Part shown: piece after piece, positions 8,542 to 17,830 of the stretch
Layout of the letters: every line of letters begins with the position of its first letter
How positions within the stretch are numbered: position 1 is the first letter of the stretch
DNA from: Streptomyces sp. CB02400
GTDB lineage: Bacteria; Actinomycetota; Actinomycetes; Streptomycetales; Streptomycetaceae
Length of the DNA: 64,000 nt
NCBI RefSeq assembly: GCF_001905725.1
Contig: NZ_LIWB01000001.1
Span: 372,001 to 436,000, forward strand
Reading direction: 5' to 3'
Translations under genes and position numbers: made by a program
Notes under the pieces: model-generated
Seen by the model: the letters and a program-made list of their open reading frames with translations, nothing else
Told to the model about the DNA's origin: nothing
The model's database searches: none

Positions 8542-10851
8542 TCAGAACACGGTCTGCGGCCGTACCGCGTGCATGAGGTCCACCAGGTGCTCGTGGGCGG
8601 CGGCCGGCTCGTGGTGGTGTGCCGCCAGCCGCCGGTAGAGCGACTCCAGCCGCTCGCGCGACGCGCGCTCCGGCGCGCTCAGCCGGCGCAGGGCGTGGGC
8701 GGTGAGCCGTCCGGCTCCCCCTCCCGGAGCGCCGGGACGGTCGCTGAGGCTGTGCACCGCGTCCAGTTTCCACTCGTGGAGTTCGGTGCTCAGGCGCAGC
8801 GCCTCGTCCTCGGACAGGCTCGGTTCCCCGTCGCCCGGACGCCGGCCCACCAGACCGTGCAGTTCGGCCAGCGCCGCGTCGACCTCGGCGGGCAGGGGCA
8901 GCGGGTCACCGTCTCCGGGCAGCCGGGCCGCGCGGATGCGCAAGGCGGCGATCCGGGCGACGGTGTGGTCCAGCGTGCCCTGCCCGACCCGGCCGAGCAC
9001 GTCGATGGCGGTCCGGCGGTCGCGCGCGCGGAGCGCGAGCCGGGCCAGGCCGAGGGCGGCGCCGCCGTGCGCGGGGTTGCGGGCGAACACCGCCTCGTAC
9101 AGTTCCTTGGCCGTGGGTTCGGCGGTGTCGTCGCCGAGCCACTCCGCGCAGTGGGCGAGGGCCAGTTTGGGCGCGTACTCGCCGGGCAGTTCGAGGTGGA
9201 CCTGGGTGAAGTGGTGGCGGGCCTCGGCGACCTGCCGGGGGTCGTCGTCGAGGTCGGCGCTGCACAGCGCGAGCAGGGCGCGGTGCCACTCCAGCCGCCA
9301 CCGGCGCACGGCGGACGGCCCGGGGACGGAGTCGGCCGTGTCGAGTTCCTCCTGGGCCCGCCGCAGGTCGTCGCGGGTGTTCCGGCCCAGCAGGACACGC
9401 ACGTTGTGCAGGCGGATCTCCACCGAGCGCGGCTTCTCCTCCTCCTGCTCCAGGAGCCGGCCCGGGTCGTAGCCGCTGCTCACCTCGAACCGCGTGGCCT
9501 GCGGATCGCCCGGATAGGGCCTGGGCACCGGCAGACAGGCGGCGATCTCGGCGGGGGTGGGCGTGCCGAGGTCGAGGACCGGTGCCACGGGAGGCTGGTA
9601 CCGGTCGCGGCGGGGCCGGTCCAGCCAGTGCCCGATGTCCGGCACCGTGCCGAGCCGGGCGCCGGGCAGTCTGCTGGACGGCCGGAAGTGGTCGGAGGGC
9701 TCCGGCGGATCGCTCTTGCCGCGCAGCGCGCGGATCTCCCGCAGGGCGCCGCGCAGTTGGCCGACCATCTCGCGTGCGTCGGCGAAGCGGCGGCCCGGGT
9801 CGGTCCGTACGGCACGGTCGACGACCCGGTCGAAGGAGGCGGTGCCGAGACCGGGCACGTCGGCGACGGCCCAGCGGGCGAGTTCCCGCAGGGTGACGCC
9901 GACGGTGTGCAGGTCGTGGGCGACGGTGGGCACGGCCGACGTCCCGGTCTCGGGCGCCATGTAGTCGGGCGTGACATGGGCGGGCGGCAGGCTCTGGCCC
10001 TGTTCGCGCATGCCGCCGAGGTCGATGACCTTGATGCCGTCCCGGTGGTGCACGACGTTGGAGGGCTTCATGTCCCCGTACACGAAGACCCGTTCGCCGT
10101 CGGCGTGCAGATGGACGAAGGCTTCGAGGATCTGGCAGCCGTACGCCGCGACGTGCTCGATGTCGAGGACGGACTCCCCGCGCCGGACCTCCTCGGCGAC
10201 CTTCGCGAGGGTGCCGTCACCGACGTCGTCCATGACGATGTAGCCGCCGGTGACCTGACCGGTGTCGTCCCGGCGGGCCACGAAGTCGCGGATCTGGACG
10301 ATGCGGGGGTGACGGATGGCGACGAGGTTGCGGCGTTCGACGTCGGCGAGGCGGGCGCCGTCGTGCTCGTACCGGTTGAGCAGTCCCTTGACGGCGACGA
10401 CGTCACCGAGATGGGTGTCCTCGGCGAGGTAGACCCAGCCCTGGCCGCCGTGCGCGATGGGTCCCATGACGCGGTACTGGTCGCGCAGCAGGTCGCCCTC
10501 GACGAGTTCGGGCCGGTACGAGTAGCGCTCGCCGCACGCCGGGCAGAACCCCTCGATCGGCACCGGGCCCTCGGTGTAGGGCGGGGCGAAGGTGATGCCG
10601 CAGTCGGCGGACGAGCAGCTCATGCGGATGCGCGGCGGTGCCTCGGGCCGGACGAGACGTTCCCCGGCGGGGCGCGGCTCGCGCTCGGGGAGCGCGAGGA
10701 GTTCGCGGGGGCCGAGTTCGCGGGGGTCCTCGGGCAGGGCGGGCAGTCCGGGGCCGTCCTGCGCGCGACCGCACGTGGCGCAGTAGCCGGTGGGCAGTAC
10801 GGCGCCGCCGCAGGGAGCTCCGGTGAAACGCCGGTGCGGGCAGGTCGTCAT
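8542..10851 (-). CDS. PknG-type serine/threonine protein kinase
   Basis: 769 residues from ATG 10851 with AAGGAGGA upstream. Order: two zinc-ribbon/rubredoxin-like CxxC pairs within about 1-110 (CPHRR...CATCG; CSSADCG...CPACG), kinase domain about 120-390, linker, and a C-terminal TPR-like helical domain. Kinase motifs are VVAVKGL (Lys), YGDMKPSNV in the catalytic loop and IDLGG in place of DFG. These departures (YGD for HRD, DLG for DFG) are typical of PknG. There is no membrane helix, so it is soluble. In mycobacteria PknG responds to amino acids through GlnH and GlnX and controls 2-oxoglutarate metabolism. Here the same partners follow in one operon, plus a vWA protein. Confidence 0.93.
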   Translation of the reverse strand: MTTCPHRRFTGAPCGGAVLPTGYCATCGRAQDGPGLPALPEDPRELGPRELLALPEREPRPAGERLVRPEAPPRIRMSCSSADCGITFAPPYTEGPVPIEGFCPACGERYSYRPELVEGDLLRDQYRVMGPIAHGGQGWVYLAEDTHLGDVVAVKGLLNRYEHDGARLADVERRNLVAIRHPRIVQIRDFVARRDDTGQVTGGYIVMDDVGDGTLAKVAEEVRRGESVLDIEHVAAYGCQILEAFVHLHADGERVFVYGDMKPSNVVHHRDGIKVIDLGGMREQGQSLPPAHVTPDYMAPETGTSAVPTVAHDLHTVGVTLRELARWAVADVPGLGTASFDRVVDRAVRTDPGRRFADAREMVGQLRGALREIRALRGKSDPPEPSDHFRPSSRLPGARLGTVPDIGHWLDRPRRDRYQPPVAPVLDLGTPTPAEIAACLPVPRPYPGDPQATRFEVSSGYDPGRLLEQEEEKPRSVEIRLHNVRVLLGRNTRDDLRRAQEELDTADSVPGPSAVRRWRLEWHRALLALCSADLDDDPRQVAEARHHFTQVHLELPGEYAPKLALAHCAEWLGDDTAEPTAKELYEAVFARNPAHGGAALGLARLALRARDRRTAIDVLGRVGQGTLDHTVARIAALRIRAARLPGDGDPLPLPAEVDAALAELHGLVGRRPGDGEPSLSEDEALRLSTELHEWKLDAVHSLSDRPGAPGGGAGRLTAHALRRLSAPERASRERLESLYRRLAAHHHEPAAAHEHLVDLMHAVRPQTVF

Positions 10852-10897
10852 CCTCGCGTGCTCCTCCTTCGCCGCCCGGCCCGGACGGTGCACGGCG

Positions 10898-12220
10898 TCA
10901 CCGGTCCCCGCAGCGTCTCAGGTCGGCGCGCAGGGCCCTGATCAGCGCGCGCAGCCGGGTGAGTTGCTGCTGCGGGTCCCGTACGTCGTCGAGCAGGCGG
11001 CGGGTGGCGCGGTGCCGGTCGGCGGTCTCGGTCACGGAGCCGAGGGAGGCGCTGTCGACGATGTCGCGGCGTATCGCCCGGCTGAACTCCGCGCGCTGCA
11101 AGCGGTCGAGCAGGGTGTCCGCGTGGTGGAGGAGCGCGGGCCGCAGGAGGAGGTCACGGGACGCGGCCCAGCCGGGCCCGCCCTCGTGGCGGAAGACGAG
11201 CAGCAGCCGGAAGCCGAACATCCGTAATCGGGCGAGGATCTCGATGAGAGGACCCGGCTGCGGCTCCTCGTCGAGCCCGTCGACGAGGACCGTGACCGGC
11301 CGTACGGGCGCACGGTCGGCCGCCCGCTCCGGCCGGGCCTTGGCGCCGCGCAGCCAGTCCCAGTACGCCAGGTACTCACCGGCCGGGAAGGTGACCTGGT
11401 CCAGCGCGTGGTCGATGAGGTCCGGCCTGCTGGCGCCGCCACGATGGACGACATGGGCGCGGTGCGTCAGATGGCGCAGCGACCGGTCCTTGCCACTGCC
11501 CGGTGCCACCACGGTGATCTTCACCGGGTCCTCGTCCGGATCGTCGAACCATCGGGACAACCGCTCCTCGAAGCCGTGGTCCCAGGCGCCCGGACTGCTC
11601 AACTCCTTGATGACCGGCGAGAGTTCGGCGATGCGTCCGACGGGGATCAGATACGAGAAGGAGAGCCGGTTGTCCTCGGGCAGGGCCGCGCCCAGGTCCC
11701 CGCGCCAGCTCACGACGAGCCCCACCACGCGGGCGGGCCGGTCCTCCTGGGGCCGGGTGCACACACCGGCGCCGCTGAACCCGGCGCGCACCACCTCCGA
11801 CCTGGTGACGGCGTCGAGCTGGACCCGCTCACCGCTGGCGCCGCCGATCCGCCCCCACAGGCTCATGCCGTCGTCGAAGCCCTCCGCGTAACCGGTCGCG
11901 TACACCTCCATGCCGCCCCACAGCCCGGTCTCCAGCGGAGCACGGCGCGCCTGCGGACGGGGGCTGTCCAGCCGCAGCACGGCGACGTCCTCACCGCCGG
12001 CACCCTCCGCCAGCCAGCCACCGGGCGCGACCCGCGCCGAGACCGGTTCGAGCCCGCCGTTCTCGGCGAACTCCAGCCACATGACGGCGTCCGGCCGGCG
12101 CACCACGTGCGCACAGGTCAGCGCCGTGTACTGGTCGACGAGCACGCCGGCGCCGCAGACGGGGCCGTGCGCGTCCTCGCGTCGCAGCCTGAGTCTCCAG
12201 TCCGCACGCAGTTCCCCCAT
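10898..12220 (-). CDS. Trypsin-like protease fused to a degenerate P-loop domain
   Basis: 440 residues, no signal peptide, so intracellular. Residues 1-200 form a trypsin-like fold with catalytic His in TALTCAHVV, Asp in GGEDVAVLRLD and Ser in AGFSGAGV. The second half looks like a worn P-loop NTPase: VVAPGSGKDRSL where Walker A would be (Lys followed by Asp instead of Ser/Thr), and TVLVDGLDEE where Walker B would be. Proteases of this type joined to STAND-like NTPase modules and paired with Trypco domains are described in actinobacterial conflict systems. It is 46 bases upstream of the kinase gene and probably in the same operon. The NTPase part may bind but not hydrolyse nucleotide. Confidence 0.83.
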   Translation of the reverse strand: MGELRADWRLRLRREDAHGPVCGAGVLVDQYTALTCAHVVRRPDAVMWLEFAENGGLEPVSARVAPGGWLAEGAGGEDVAVLRLDSPRPQARRAPLETGLWGGMEVYATGYAEGFDDGMSLWGRIGGASGERVQLDAVTRSEVVRAGFSGAGVCTRPQEDRPARVVGLVVSWRGDLGAALPEDNRLSFSYLIPVGRIAELSPVIKELSSPGAWDHGFEERLSRWFDDPDEDPVKITVVAPGSGKDRSLRHLTHRAHVVHRGGASRPDLIDHALDQVTFPAGEYLAYWDWLRGAKARPERAADRAPVRPVTVLVDGLDEEPQPGPLIEILARLRMFGFRLLLVFRHEGGPGWAASRDLLLRPALLHHADTLLDRLQRAEFSRAIRRDIVDSASLGSVTETADRHRATRRLLDDVRDPQQQLTRLRALIRALRADLRRCGDR

Positions 12221-12311
12221 GCCGTCTCACATTACGTGCAAAGCGTGGGGCGTCCCTAGACTTGTGAGCAGGGTGGATCGGTCAATCAGCCGAAAGTGGC
12301 GGTGTGTTGAT

Positions 12312-12614
12312 ATGGCGAATGCGGAACCGATCGGTCTGGCGGAGGCCATCGGCACGGTGCGCGCGGAGCTGGCGCGGGCCCAGGCGGAAGGCGCGGAGAG
12401 CGACTGGCGGTTCCACGTGGAGCAGGTCAGCCTGGAGTTCTCGGTGCAGTTCCACCGGGCCGGCGAGGGCGGCGCGGGTCTGCGCCTGGGCGTCGTCGAG
12501 GCCCGCCTGGGCGGCTCGGTGAGCCACGACTCCACCCACCGCATCGAGGTGGCCCTCAAACCCCTTCCCCGCCCCGACGGCCGTCACCACGAGGTCGGGC
12601 GCGAGGTGTACTGA
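12312..12614 (+). CDS. Trypco2-family protein (trypsin-co-occurring domain 2)
   Basis: 100 residues. The pattern is an N-terminal helix (IGLAEAIGTVRAELARAQAEG) followed by a four-strand beta region (WRFHVEQVSLEFSVQFHR, LRLGVVEARLGGSVSHD, HRIEVALKP). This is the Trypco2 layout; such domains are known to occur next to trypsin-like peptidases, and here one is divergently transcribed 91 bases away. The role is thought to be substrate or adaptor binding for the protease, but this is unproven. ATG 12312 is the first methionine in frame; the ribosome site is weak. Confidence 0.82.
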   Translation: MANAEPIGLAEAIGTVRAELARAQAEGAESDWRFHVEQVSLEFSVQFHRAGEGGAGLRLGVVEARLGGSVSHDSTHRIEVALKPLPRPDGRHHEVGREVY

Positions 12615-12920
12615 CCCGCGGAGTGGTGGAGACCGCGACGACGAGCCGGACGCCGGCGTCGACGACCATCCGGTGACGGGTGGGGCAACGACATGCGACG
12701 CACGCCTCGCTCATGATCGGGCGCGCGTCGCCCCCTTCGGCGCCGTGGTGTCGTCCCGGCACCGCGCGGCGAAGCGGGAACCCACCCGACACCGCGGTCC
12801 TCCACGGCGCGGCAGGCGGGAATCGTCCCCGCCCACGAGGGCGAGGACGTCAAGGACGAGGTACCGCGTCCCAGGTGGGACGGCAGGCCGCGCGGTGGGC
12901 GCGGCGTGGATCGGAAACGC
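12615..12920. other. Intergenic stretch, no gene seen
   Basis: About 300 bases between the Trypco2 gene and the DUF4157 gene. Open frames here lack ribosome sites and have protein composition typical of chance GC-rich frames. No clear promoter or terminator was found. Confidence 0.5.
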
Positions 12921-14297
12921 TCATTCCTCCTCGGAGGAGTCGGACATTTCCTCCAGCGTGGCCAGCGTCCGTGACGACAGCTGGGGATCCCCCCGGAACG
13001 ACCCCGCGCCACCGGGCTTCGCCATCGGGAAATTCTCGTAGAACTCTTCCACGGAGTAGTTTCCGCCGTTCTTCCTCAACGCCGCGCGCAAGGCCTTGCT
13101 CGCTCCGGGGAACCGGAGCTCCTCGGAGTTGTGTGCCACGCCGTACATGACGGCGGCGGCACGCTTCGCTTTGACATCGTCCTTGAAGAGGTGCTCGTCG
13201 TCGGCGGCCAGCGAGCCCTTCCCCACCGCGTCCGCGAGGGCCACTCTCTGCGCAGGGCTCAACTGCGGCAGGAGGTGGGCGTACCTCTCCCAGTCCCGCC
13301 CCTCCGTCCCGGGGTAGTCGTCCTTTTTGCTCTTGACCACGGTCCCCAGGTCTCCCTGGTATCCCTGGTTCAGGGAAACCGCTCCGAACGGCGTCTCCGG
13401 CTTGCTCCCGACAAGGTCGCCCTTCGCCGGCACTCCGCGCTTCGTACGACGTGCGTTGGCGCGCTTCAGGCGGGACGCGCCGTCCGTGGGCTTCGCGACG
13501 GGATTCTCGGCGGGTTCCTCCGCCGTCACGGTGCCGGGAGGGGCGAAACGCAACGCCTCGTCGAACGCGAATTCGTAATCCATTTCTTCGTCCGATGCGT
13601 CGATGTCCCTTTCGTTCATCAGTTCGTCGAAATCTTCGTCCCTCATCCGCTGGATCGTGGTGGACGGTGCGAGGGGTTCGTCGACGATCCGCTGGACGGG
13701 GGCGTGGTCCGCCAGCACCCGGTGAGCGTTCGCTTCGGCTTCCCGTTCGAAGGAATCGGAAGGGTCGGAGATTCTCAGGCCGCTGCCGTTGTCGGTGCCG
13801 GCGACCGGGCCCTGCCGCTGCTGGATGACGTGGGTGAGCTCGTGGGCCAGGGTGTGTTTGTCGGCGCCGCCTTCGCCGATGACGATGTGGTGCCCGGAGG
13901 TGTAGGCGCGGGCGCCGACCTCGGCGGCGGATGCACGGGCCGCGGTGTCGTCGTGGACGCGGACACCGGAGAAGTCCGCACCCATCCGGGGCTCCAACTC
14001 GGCCCGGACGGCTGGATCCAGGGGGCGGCCCGGAGCGTTCAGCACATCGTGCACGCTCGAGCGCTGCACCACCGGTGACGGCTGCCCGCCGTCCGAGCCG
14101 GCACGCCGTTCCTCGAGCATGCGGCGGACGGCGGCGTTCCCGGCGGAGCGCTGAAGGGCCTGCAGCGACGCCGGGCTCACGGCGGAGAGCGGACCGCCGG
14201 GCAGGGCCGCTGCGGCGGAGGCCGGCCGCCGCACGTTCCCGTGGGCGGAACGGAGCATCTCGTCGTCAGTCTGCTGGGCGGTTCGCTGAGCGCGCAT
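12921..14297 (-). CDS. eCIS-core (DUF4157) zincin-like protein
   Basis: 458 residues from ATG 14297 (GGAGGAT upstream). Residues about 40-60 carry SLQALQRSAGNAAVRRML, a motif common in actinobacterial proteins linked to contractile injection systems and large secreted toxins. The DUF4157 domain follows (about 100-190): ADFSGVRVHDD, ARAYTSGHHIVIGEG and KHTLAHELTHVIQQ with the HExxH zinc site. The C-terminal half is highly charged, has no recognised fold and ends in an acidic tail (SDSSEEE). DUF4157 proteins are often found in or near extracellular contractile injection clusters, though no sheath, tube or baseplate gene is in this window. It could be a loaded effector or loader; the C-terminal activity is unknown. 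Confidence 0.88.
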   Translation of the reverse strand: MRAQRTAQQTDDEMLRSAHGNVRRPASAAAALPGGPLSAVSPASLQALQRSAGNAAVRRMLEERRAGSDGGQPSPVVQRSSVHDVLNAPGRPLDPAVRAELEPRMGADFSGVRVHDDTAARASAAEVGARAYTSGHHIVIGEGGADKHTLAHELTHVIQQRQGPVAGTDNGSGLRISDPSDSFEREAEANAHRVLADHAPVQRIVDEPLAPSTTIQRMRDEDFDELMNERDIDASDEEMDYEFAFDEALRFAPPGTVTAEEPAENPVAKPTDGASRLKRANARRTKRGVPAKGDLVGSKPETPFGAVSLNQGYQGDLGTVVKSKKDDYPGTEGRDWERYAHLLPQLSPAQRVALADAVGKGSLAADDEHLFKDDVKAKRAAAVMYGVAHNSEELRFPGASKALRAALRKNGGNYSVEEFYENFPMAKPGGAGSFRGDPQLSSRTLATLEEMSDSSEEE

Positions 14298-14896
14298 GAC
14301 ATCCTCCGGTGACCTGCTGTACCGGGCGTCCACTCTCGTGCACGGCCGGACCGACGTACAGAGCCGGGCGGACGGAAACGAGGGCACGAACCGCTGCCCG
14401 AACGGACACATCCCGGCATCGCGCCCGGATCCTGCTCGCAGGTCGAGCACGTACACTCCGCGACGCCCGGTACGGGAATCCGGTGACACCACCGTAACCG
14501 ACCCGTTCCGGCCCGCCGTTCAAGGCGTGCGAGGCGGCCGAGCCCCGGCCGCTCGTCGGCGGTCACGAGGGACTCCGCGCACAGCGCGAACTTGTACGTC
14601 CCGTTCCCGCGCGGTCCGGACGAGAGGACCGTCCCCCGTGACGTGACCCCCGCGTGCATAAGCAACGCCAGAGTGGCTTGTTGGCACTGTCAACGGAGCA
14701 TGTGCTGGGAATTGTTCGACTGTCATGGTTCCAGTCACTGAGCGGGCGCCGGTCGTTGTGCTCGCGTCGCCTGTGCCGGCCCGCTGTGCCGGGAGGTGGT
14801 CGATGCGGATCGAGTGACACACGGTCCGTGGTTTCGGCTATACCGTTCTGCCGGGACGTCAGACGCAGGCTGACGTGGGGATGAGTTGAGGGGACG
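14298..14896. other. Intergenic stretch of about 600 bases, no convincing gene
   Basis: Divergent spacer between the DUF4157 gene and the hypothetical membrane protein gene. A minus-strand frame around 14530-14665 (GTYKFALCAESLVTADERPG) looks slightly protein-like but has no clean start or stop and may be a relic. GTTG-gcactgt-CAAC at 14682-14696 is a small dyad that could be an operator. Base composition dips around 14655-14740, consistent with promoters. Confidence 0.4.
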
Positions 14897-16219
14897 ATGA
14901 TCGACTACCGCAAGGCGCCGAACGTTCCGGTCTGGACGCTGGCGACACGTGACGCCCAGGTGCCGGCGGTGATCGGGAGTGGGCCGATGACGGCCGAGCG
15001 GCTGGCCGAACTGCGCGGCGTGCTGGCCGCGTTGGCCGACCAGCCGATCGCCACGCTCGAGGCGCACCCGCTGCCCGACAAGCTCGACCGCAGCCAGGGC
15101 ATCCCGCTCGATGCCGCCAGCCCCCTGGCGCAGCACCTGTCGCAGCTCATCACCGAGTCGGCGAAGGCTTCCGCCACGGCCGCCAAGGCGACGGCCTCCG
15201 GCGAGATCCTGTGCCGCGTGGTGGTCCCGGCGAAGGTCGCCGCCGAGTTCGGACAGGGGCTGGTTCGCTGGATGGAGCCGAAGGGGTCCACGGGCGGGTT
15301 CTACGGCGACCTCGTGCATTCGGCGACGGGCCAGATCGCCGCCAAAGCGACACTTGTGCCGGTCAGCGGAGCGGCGGCGGCGGGCACGGTCGGTGGCGCG
15401 GGTGCGACCGCCGGAGCCGCGGCCGCGGGCGGCGCGGTGCTCACCGTGGCCGCTCCGCTCGTGCTGATGGCGGTGGCCGTCGGGGTGAGCGCGCACGCCG
15501 ACCGCAAGCGGCAGCAGGCCATCGCGCACATCACGGACCTGCTGGAGCAGCTTCAGGCCGACAAGCTCGACGACGAGCACAGCGCACTCAACGGCTGCCG
15601 TCCCGCCATCGACAAGGCCACGGCCATCCTGCTCGACCAGGGCAAGCTCGGTGTCTCGCTGGGACTCGACTCAGCGGTGCACACCATCGACACGGCACTG
15701 AGCAAGGCCGACATCCGTCTGGCCCGCTGGCGGAGCGCGCTCGACAAGCTGCCCGCCGGCGAGCCCGTCGAGATCGGCACGCTGACCGAGTCGTTCCCCG
15801 GCGTGGACGACCAGGGCGGCACGTTCCGCACCCACGTCGAACTGGCGGAGCTGGCCATGGCGTTGAAGCGGCGCGTCAACGTCCTCCAGGCGGTCGAGCG
15901 AGCCCAGAGCGAGCCCGACAACCTGTTCGAGAACTTCGCCCGCGCCCTCAAGGACGACGAGCGGCGTCTCGACGAGCTGGAGTCGGGCATCGCCGGGGTG
16001 CTGGTGCGCCTGTCGACGCTGGAGCTGGCACGCCCGAGCAGCAAGCGCCCCGTCTTCACGACCGGTGAGGTCGACCGGCTCCTGCGCGTGGCGTACCGGC
16101 TCCGCCGCCTGGGCGACGGCGTCGCGGTCAACGGCCGTCCGACGGACGTGGCGATCGAGATCGCCCGTGACCGGGACGGCTCGGTGGTCGTGTTCCCCGC
16201 GCTGCCCGCGGAGGCGTAG
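14897..16219 (+). CDS. Hypothetical membrane-associated protein, 440 aa
   Basis: ATG 14897 has GAGGGGA just upstream. An alpha/beta N-terminal part is followed by a long Ala/Gly-rich hydrophobic stretch at about 160-200 (GAAAAGGAVLTVAAPLVLMAVAVGV), which could be one or two membrane helices. The C-terminal half is helical with coiled-coil-like segments (IAHITDLLEQLQADKLDDEHSAL; DERRLDELESGIAGVLVRLSTLEL). I do not recognise a family. Its layout (basic segment, glycine-rich hydrophobic hairpin, coiled coils) recalls pore-forming or membrane-remodelling proteins, but that is only an impression. It is a single gene with no obvious operon partner. Confidence 0.78.
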   Translation: MIDYRKAPNVPVWTLATRDAQVPAVIGSGPMTAERLAELRGVLAALADQPIATLEAHPLPDKLDRSQGIPLDAASPLAQHLSQLITESAKASATAAKATASGEILCRVVVPAKVAAEFGQGLVRWMEPKGSTGGFYGDLVHSATGQIAAKATLVPVSGAAAAGTVGGAGATAGAAAAGGAVLTVAAPLVLMAVAVGVSAHADRKRQQAIAHITDLLEQLQADKLDDEHSALNGCRPAIDKATAILLDQGKLGVSLGLDSAVHTIDTALSKADIRLARWRSALDKLPAGEPVEIGTLTESFPGVDDQGGTFRTHVELAELAMALKRRVNVLQAVERAQSEPDNLFENFARALKDDERRLDELESGIAGVLVRLSTLELARPSSKRPVFTTGEVDRLLRVAYRLRRLGDGVAVNGRPTDVAIEIARDRDGSVVVFPALPAEA

Positions 16220-16258
16220 GCGCGCGGGTTCCGGCTCTCCCCGGTCGGCGCCGTCACC

Positions 16259-16420
16259 CGTCGACCGGCGTCGTCAGCACGGCCCGGACGGTCTTGCCGC
16301 TGGGTGGGGAGGGGACGCGGTCCCAGTGGTCGGTGAGGGTGGTGACGAGGGGCAGGACGCGTCCGCCGGTGGGGAGCGGGTCGGACGCGGTGTCCGTGGA
16401 GCGGCTGAGGGTTCCCGATG
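16259..16420 (-). pseudogene. Relic of an anti-sigma/ATP-binding (HATPase) gene, C-terminal part
   Basis: A minus-strand frame gives GRVLPLVTTLTDHWDR followed by SPPSGKTVRAVLTTPVDG. This is the C-terminal G-box region of Streptomyces RsbW-like ATP-binding proteins (GRGL-LV-ALAD-W...GKTVWA). The frame upstream loses resemblance at once, so only the 3' end of the gene is left. A second, more damaged copy lies at 29480-29640. Confidence 0.55.
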
Positions 16421-16551
16421 TTCCGGAGCATGCCCGCGGCCGGGTCGGTCGAGCGGTTCGGCGGTCGGTGGGAAGCCTTCGCGGTCGGTTGAGCGTGGAC
16501 GCCGATCGAGGCGGCGGGGGAATGTCAGCGGCTGGTGGCAGGATCACCGGC

Positions 16552-17625
16552 ATGGTTTTCGTACGGACTACTCCGCCTCGGCCCGTCGAGGTGACCGCGG
16601 TCTTTCCCGAGTTGGCTCCACTGGCGCGTCCTGCGATCCGGCTGCATCCCCGCCCGGGATCGCCTTCGGTCGGGGACAGCTCGGTCGGGGGCCCGTTGCT
16701 GTGGCCGGCCGAGGAACCCTGGCCGCACTGTGAGGACTCGCACCTGCACGGTGACAGCGGGTTCCGCCAGTCGCCGGCGGAAGTGCGGCTCGACAGGCAC
16801 GGTTTGGCCCAGCGGCATGAGGACCCCTATGGTCCCTCGTTCACGCCCGAGGAGGAGGTGGCCATGGAACAGAAGGCCGCGAGGCTCGCGGAGCGGCTCG
16901 ACGCCGGCCCTCCCTGGCCCGCGGAGTGCCCGGTCCCCCTGCTGCCCGTGGCTCAGCTGTACGTGCGCGACGTACCCCTGTTGCGGCCGCCCGGAGAGGC
17001 CGATCTGCTCCAGGTCCTCTGGTGCCCCTACGACCACGAGCCGGACTGGAAGCCCGCGACTGCGGTGTTCTGGCGGTCCGCCGCCTCGGTCGTCGATGTC
17101 CTCGCCACACCACCGGAACCGTACGAGGCCAACTACCCGGGCTACGTGCCGGAGCCGTGTCTGCTGGCACCGGAAGCGATCACCGAGTATCCCGACAGCC
17201 TCGATCTGAGCCCGGAGTTGAGGCAGGTGGTGGGGGACTGGAGCAGATGGCAGGCAGCCGGTGCGGAGGTGGACAGCTCGTACGCGGACTACCCGGCGGA
17301 GTTCTACGACGGCAATCTGGCCGACGCCCCCGGCTGGAAGGCCGGTGGCTGGCCGCCGTGGGGCCGCACCGACCCATACCGCCGGTACTGCGCTGTCTGC
17401 GACGCCCGGATGGTCCCGCTGCTGACCATCGCCTCCTTCGAATGGGACGGTGGTACGCGCGGCTGGGCGCCGTCCGAGGACCGGGCCGCCGCCTACGCCG
17501 CCGGTCACCGTGCCGGTCTGTCCCCCGCGCAGCCGACGAGGGTGGAAGTGGGCAGCGCCGACAACATGCAGCTCTACGTCTGCCCGACCTCCCCCGAGCA
17601 CCCGCACACCGACCTGATCCAATGA
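16552..17625 (+). CDS. DUF1963-like protein, 357 aa
   Basis: ATG 16552 was chosen because the protein starts smoothly into MVFVRTTPPRPVEVTAVFPEL; an in-frame ATG at 16522 adds 10 residues and is possible. The middle has LLWPAEEPWPHCEDSH and LPVAQLYVRDVPLL...LLQVLWCPYDHEP, resembling the YwqG/DUF1963 pattern in which a protein reads out quality-type beta repeats. The C-terminal third has two Cys pairs (YCAVCDARMVPL; VCPTSPEHPHTDLIQ) that could bind a metal. No signal peptide. Function unknown. Confidence 0.82.
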   Translation: MVFVRTTPPRPVEVTAVFPELAPLARPAIRLHPRPGSPSVGDSSVGGPLLWPAEEPWPHCEDSHLHGDSGFRQSPAEVRLDRHGLAQRHEDPYGPSFTPEEEVAMEQKAARLAERLDAGPPWPAECPVPLLPVAQLYVRDVPLLRPPGEADLLQVLWCPYDHEPDWKPATAVFWRSAASVVDVLATPPEPYEANYPGYVPEPCLLAPEAITEYPDSLDLSPELRQVVGDWSRWQAAGAEVDSSYADYPAEFYDGNLADAPGWKAGGWPPWGRTDPYRRYCAVCDARMVPLLTIASFEWDGGTRGWAPSEDRAAAYAAGHRAGLSPAQPTRVEVGSADNMQLYVCPTSPEHPHTDLIQ

Positions 17626-17830
17626 ACTGTCGGCTCCGGGACGGACGGGCACGGAAGTGCCGGTGACGGAGATGTCCAGGCGCGCGGCAGTATGACCGGG
17701 AGCGTCGAGGCGAAGGAGACCCGCGGGGCGTCACGCAGCTCCATGTGGAGCACGCCGAGACGAGGCTCATCAGGCAGAACAGCTGCGCGCCGCCATCGAT
17801 CGGGGTGCGGCCGGGTGCGCGCCCTTGGTG
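17626..17830. other. Short gene relic or spacer
   Basis: Between two convergent genes. A minus-strand frame contains DEPRLGVLHMELRDAPRV around 17710-17775, which reads like a protein fragment but has no start or full domain. It is probably a decayed gene end. Confidence 0.3.

Noticed and set aside
7285..10941. Very long plus-strand open frame (about 1,200 codons)
   Set aside because: It is the antisense shadow of the vWA and kinase genes; it has no domain and no ribosome site. Long antisense frames are expected in such GC-rich DNA.
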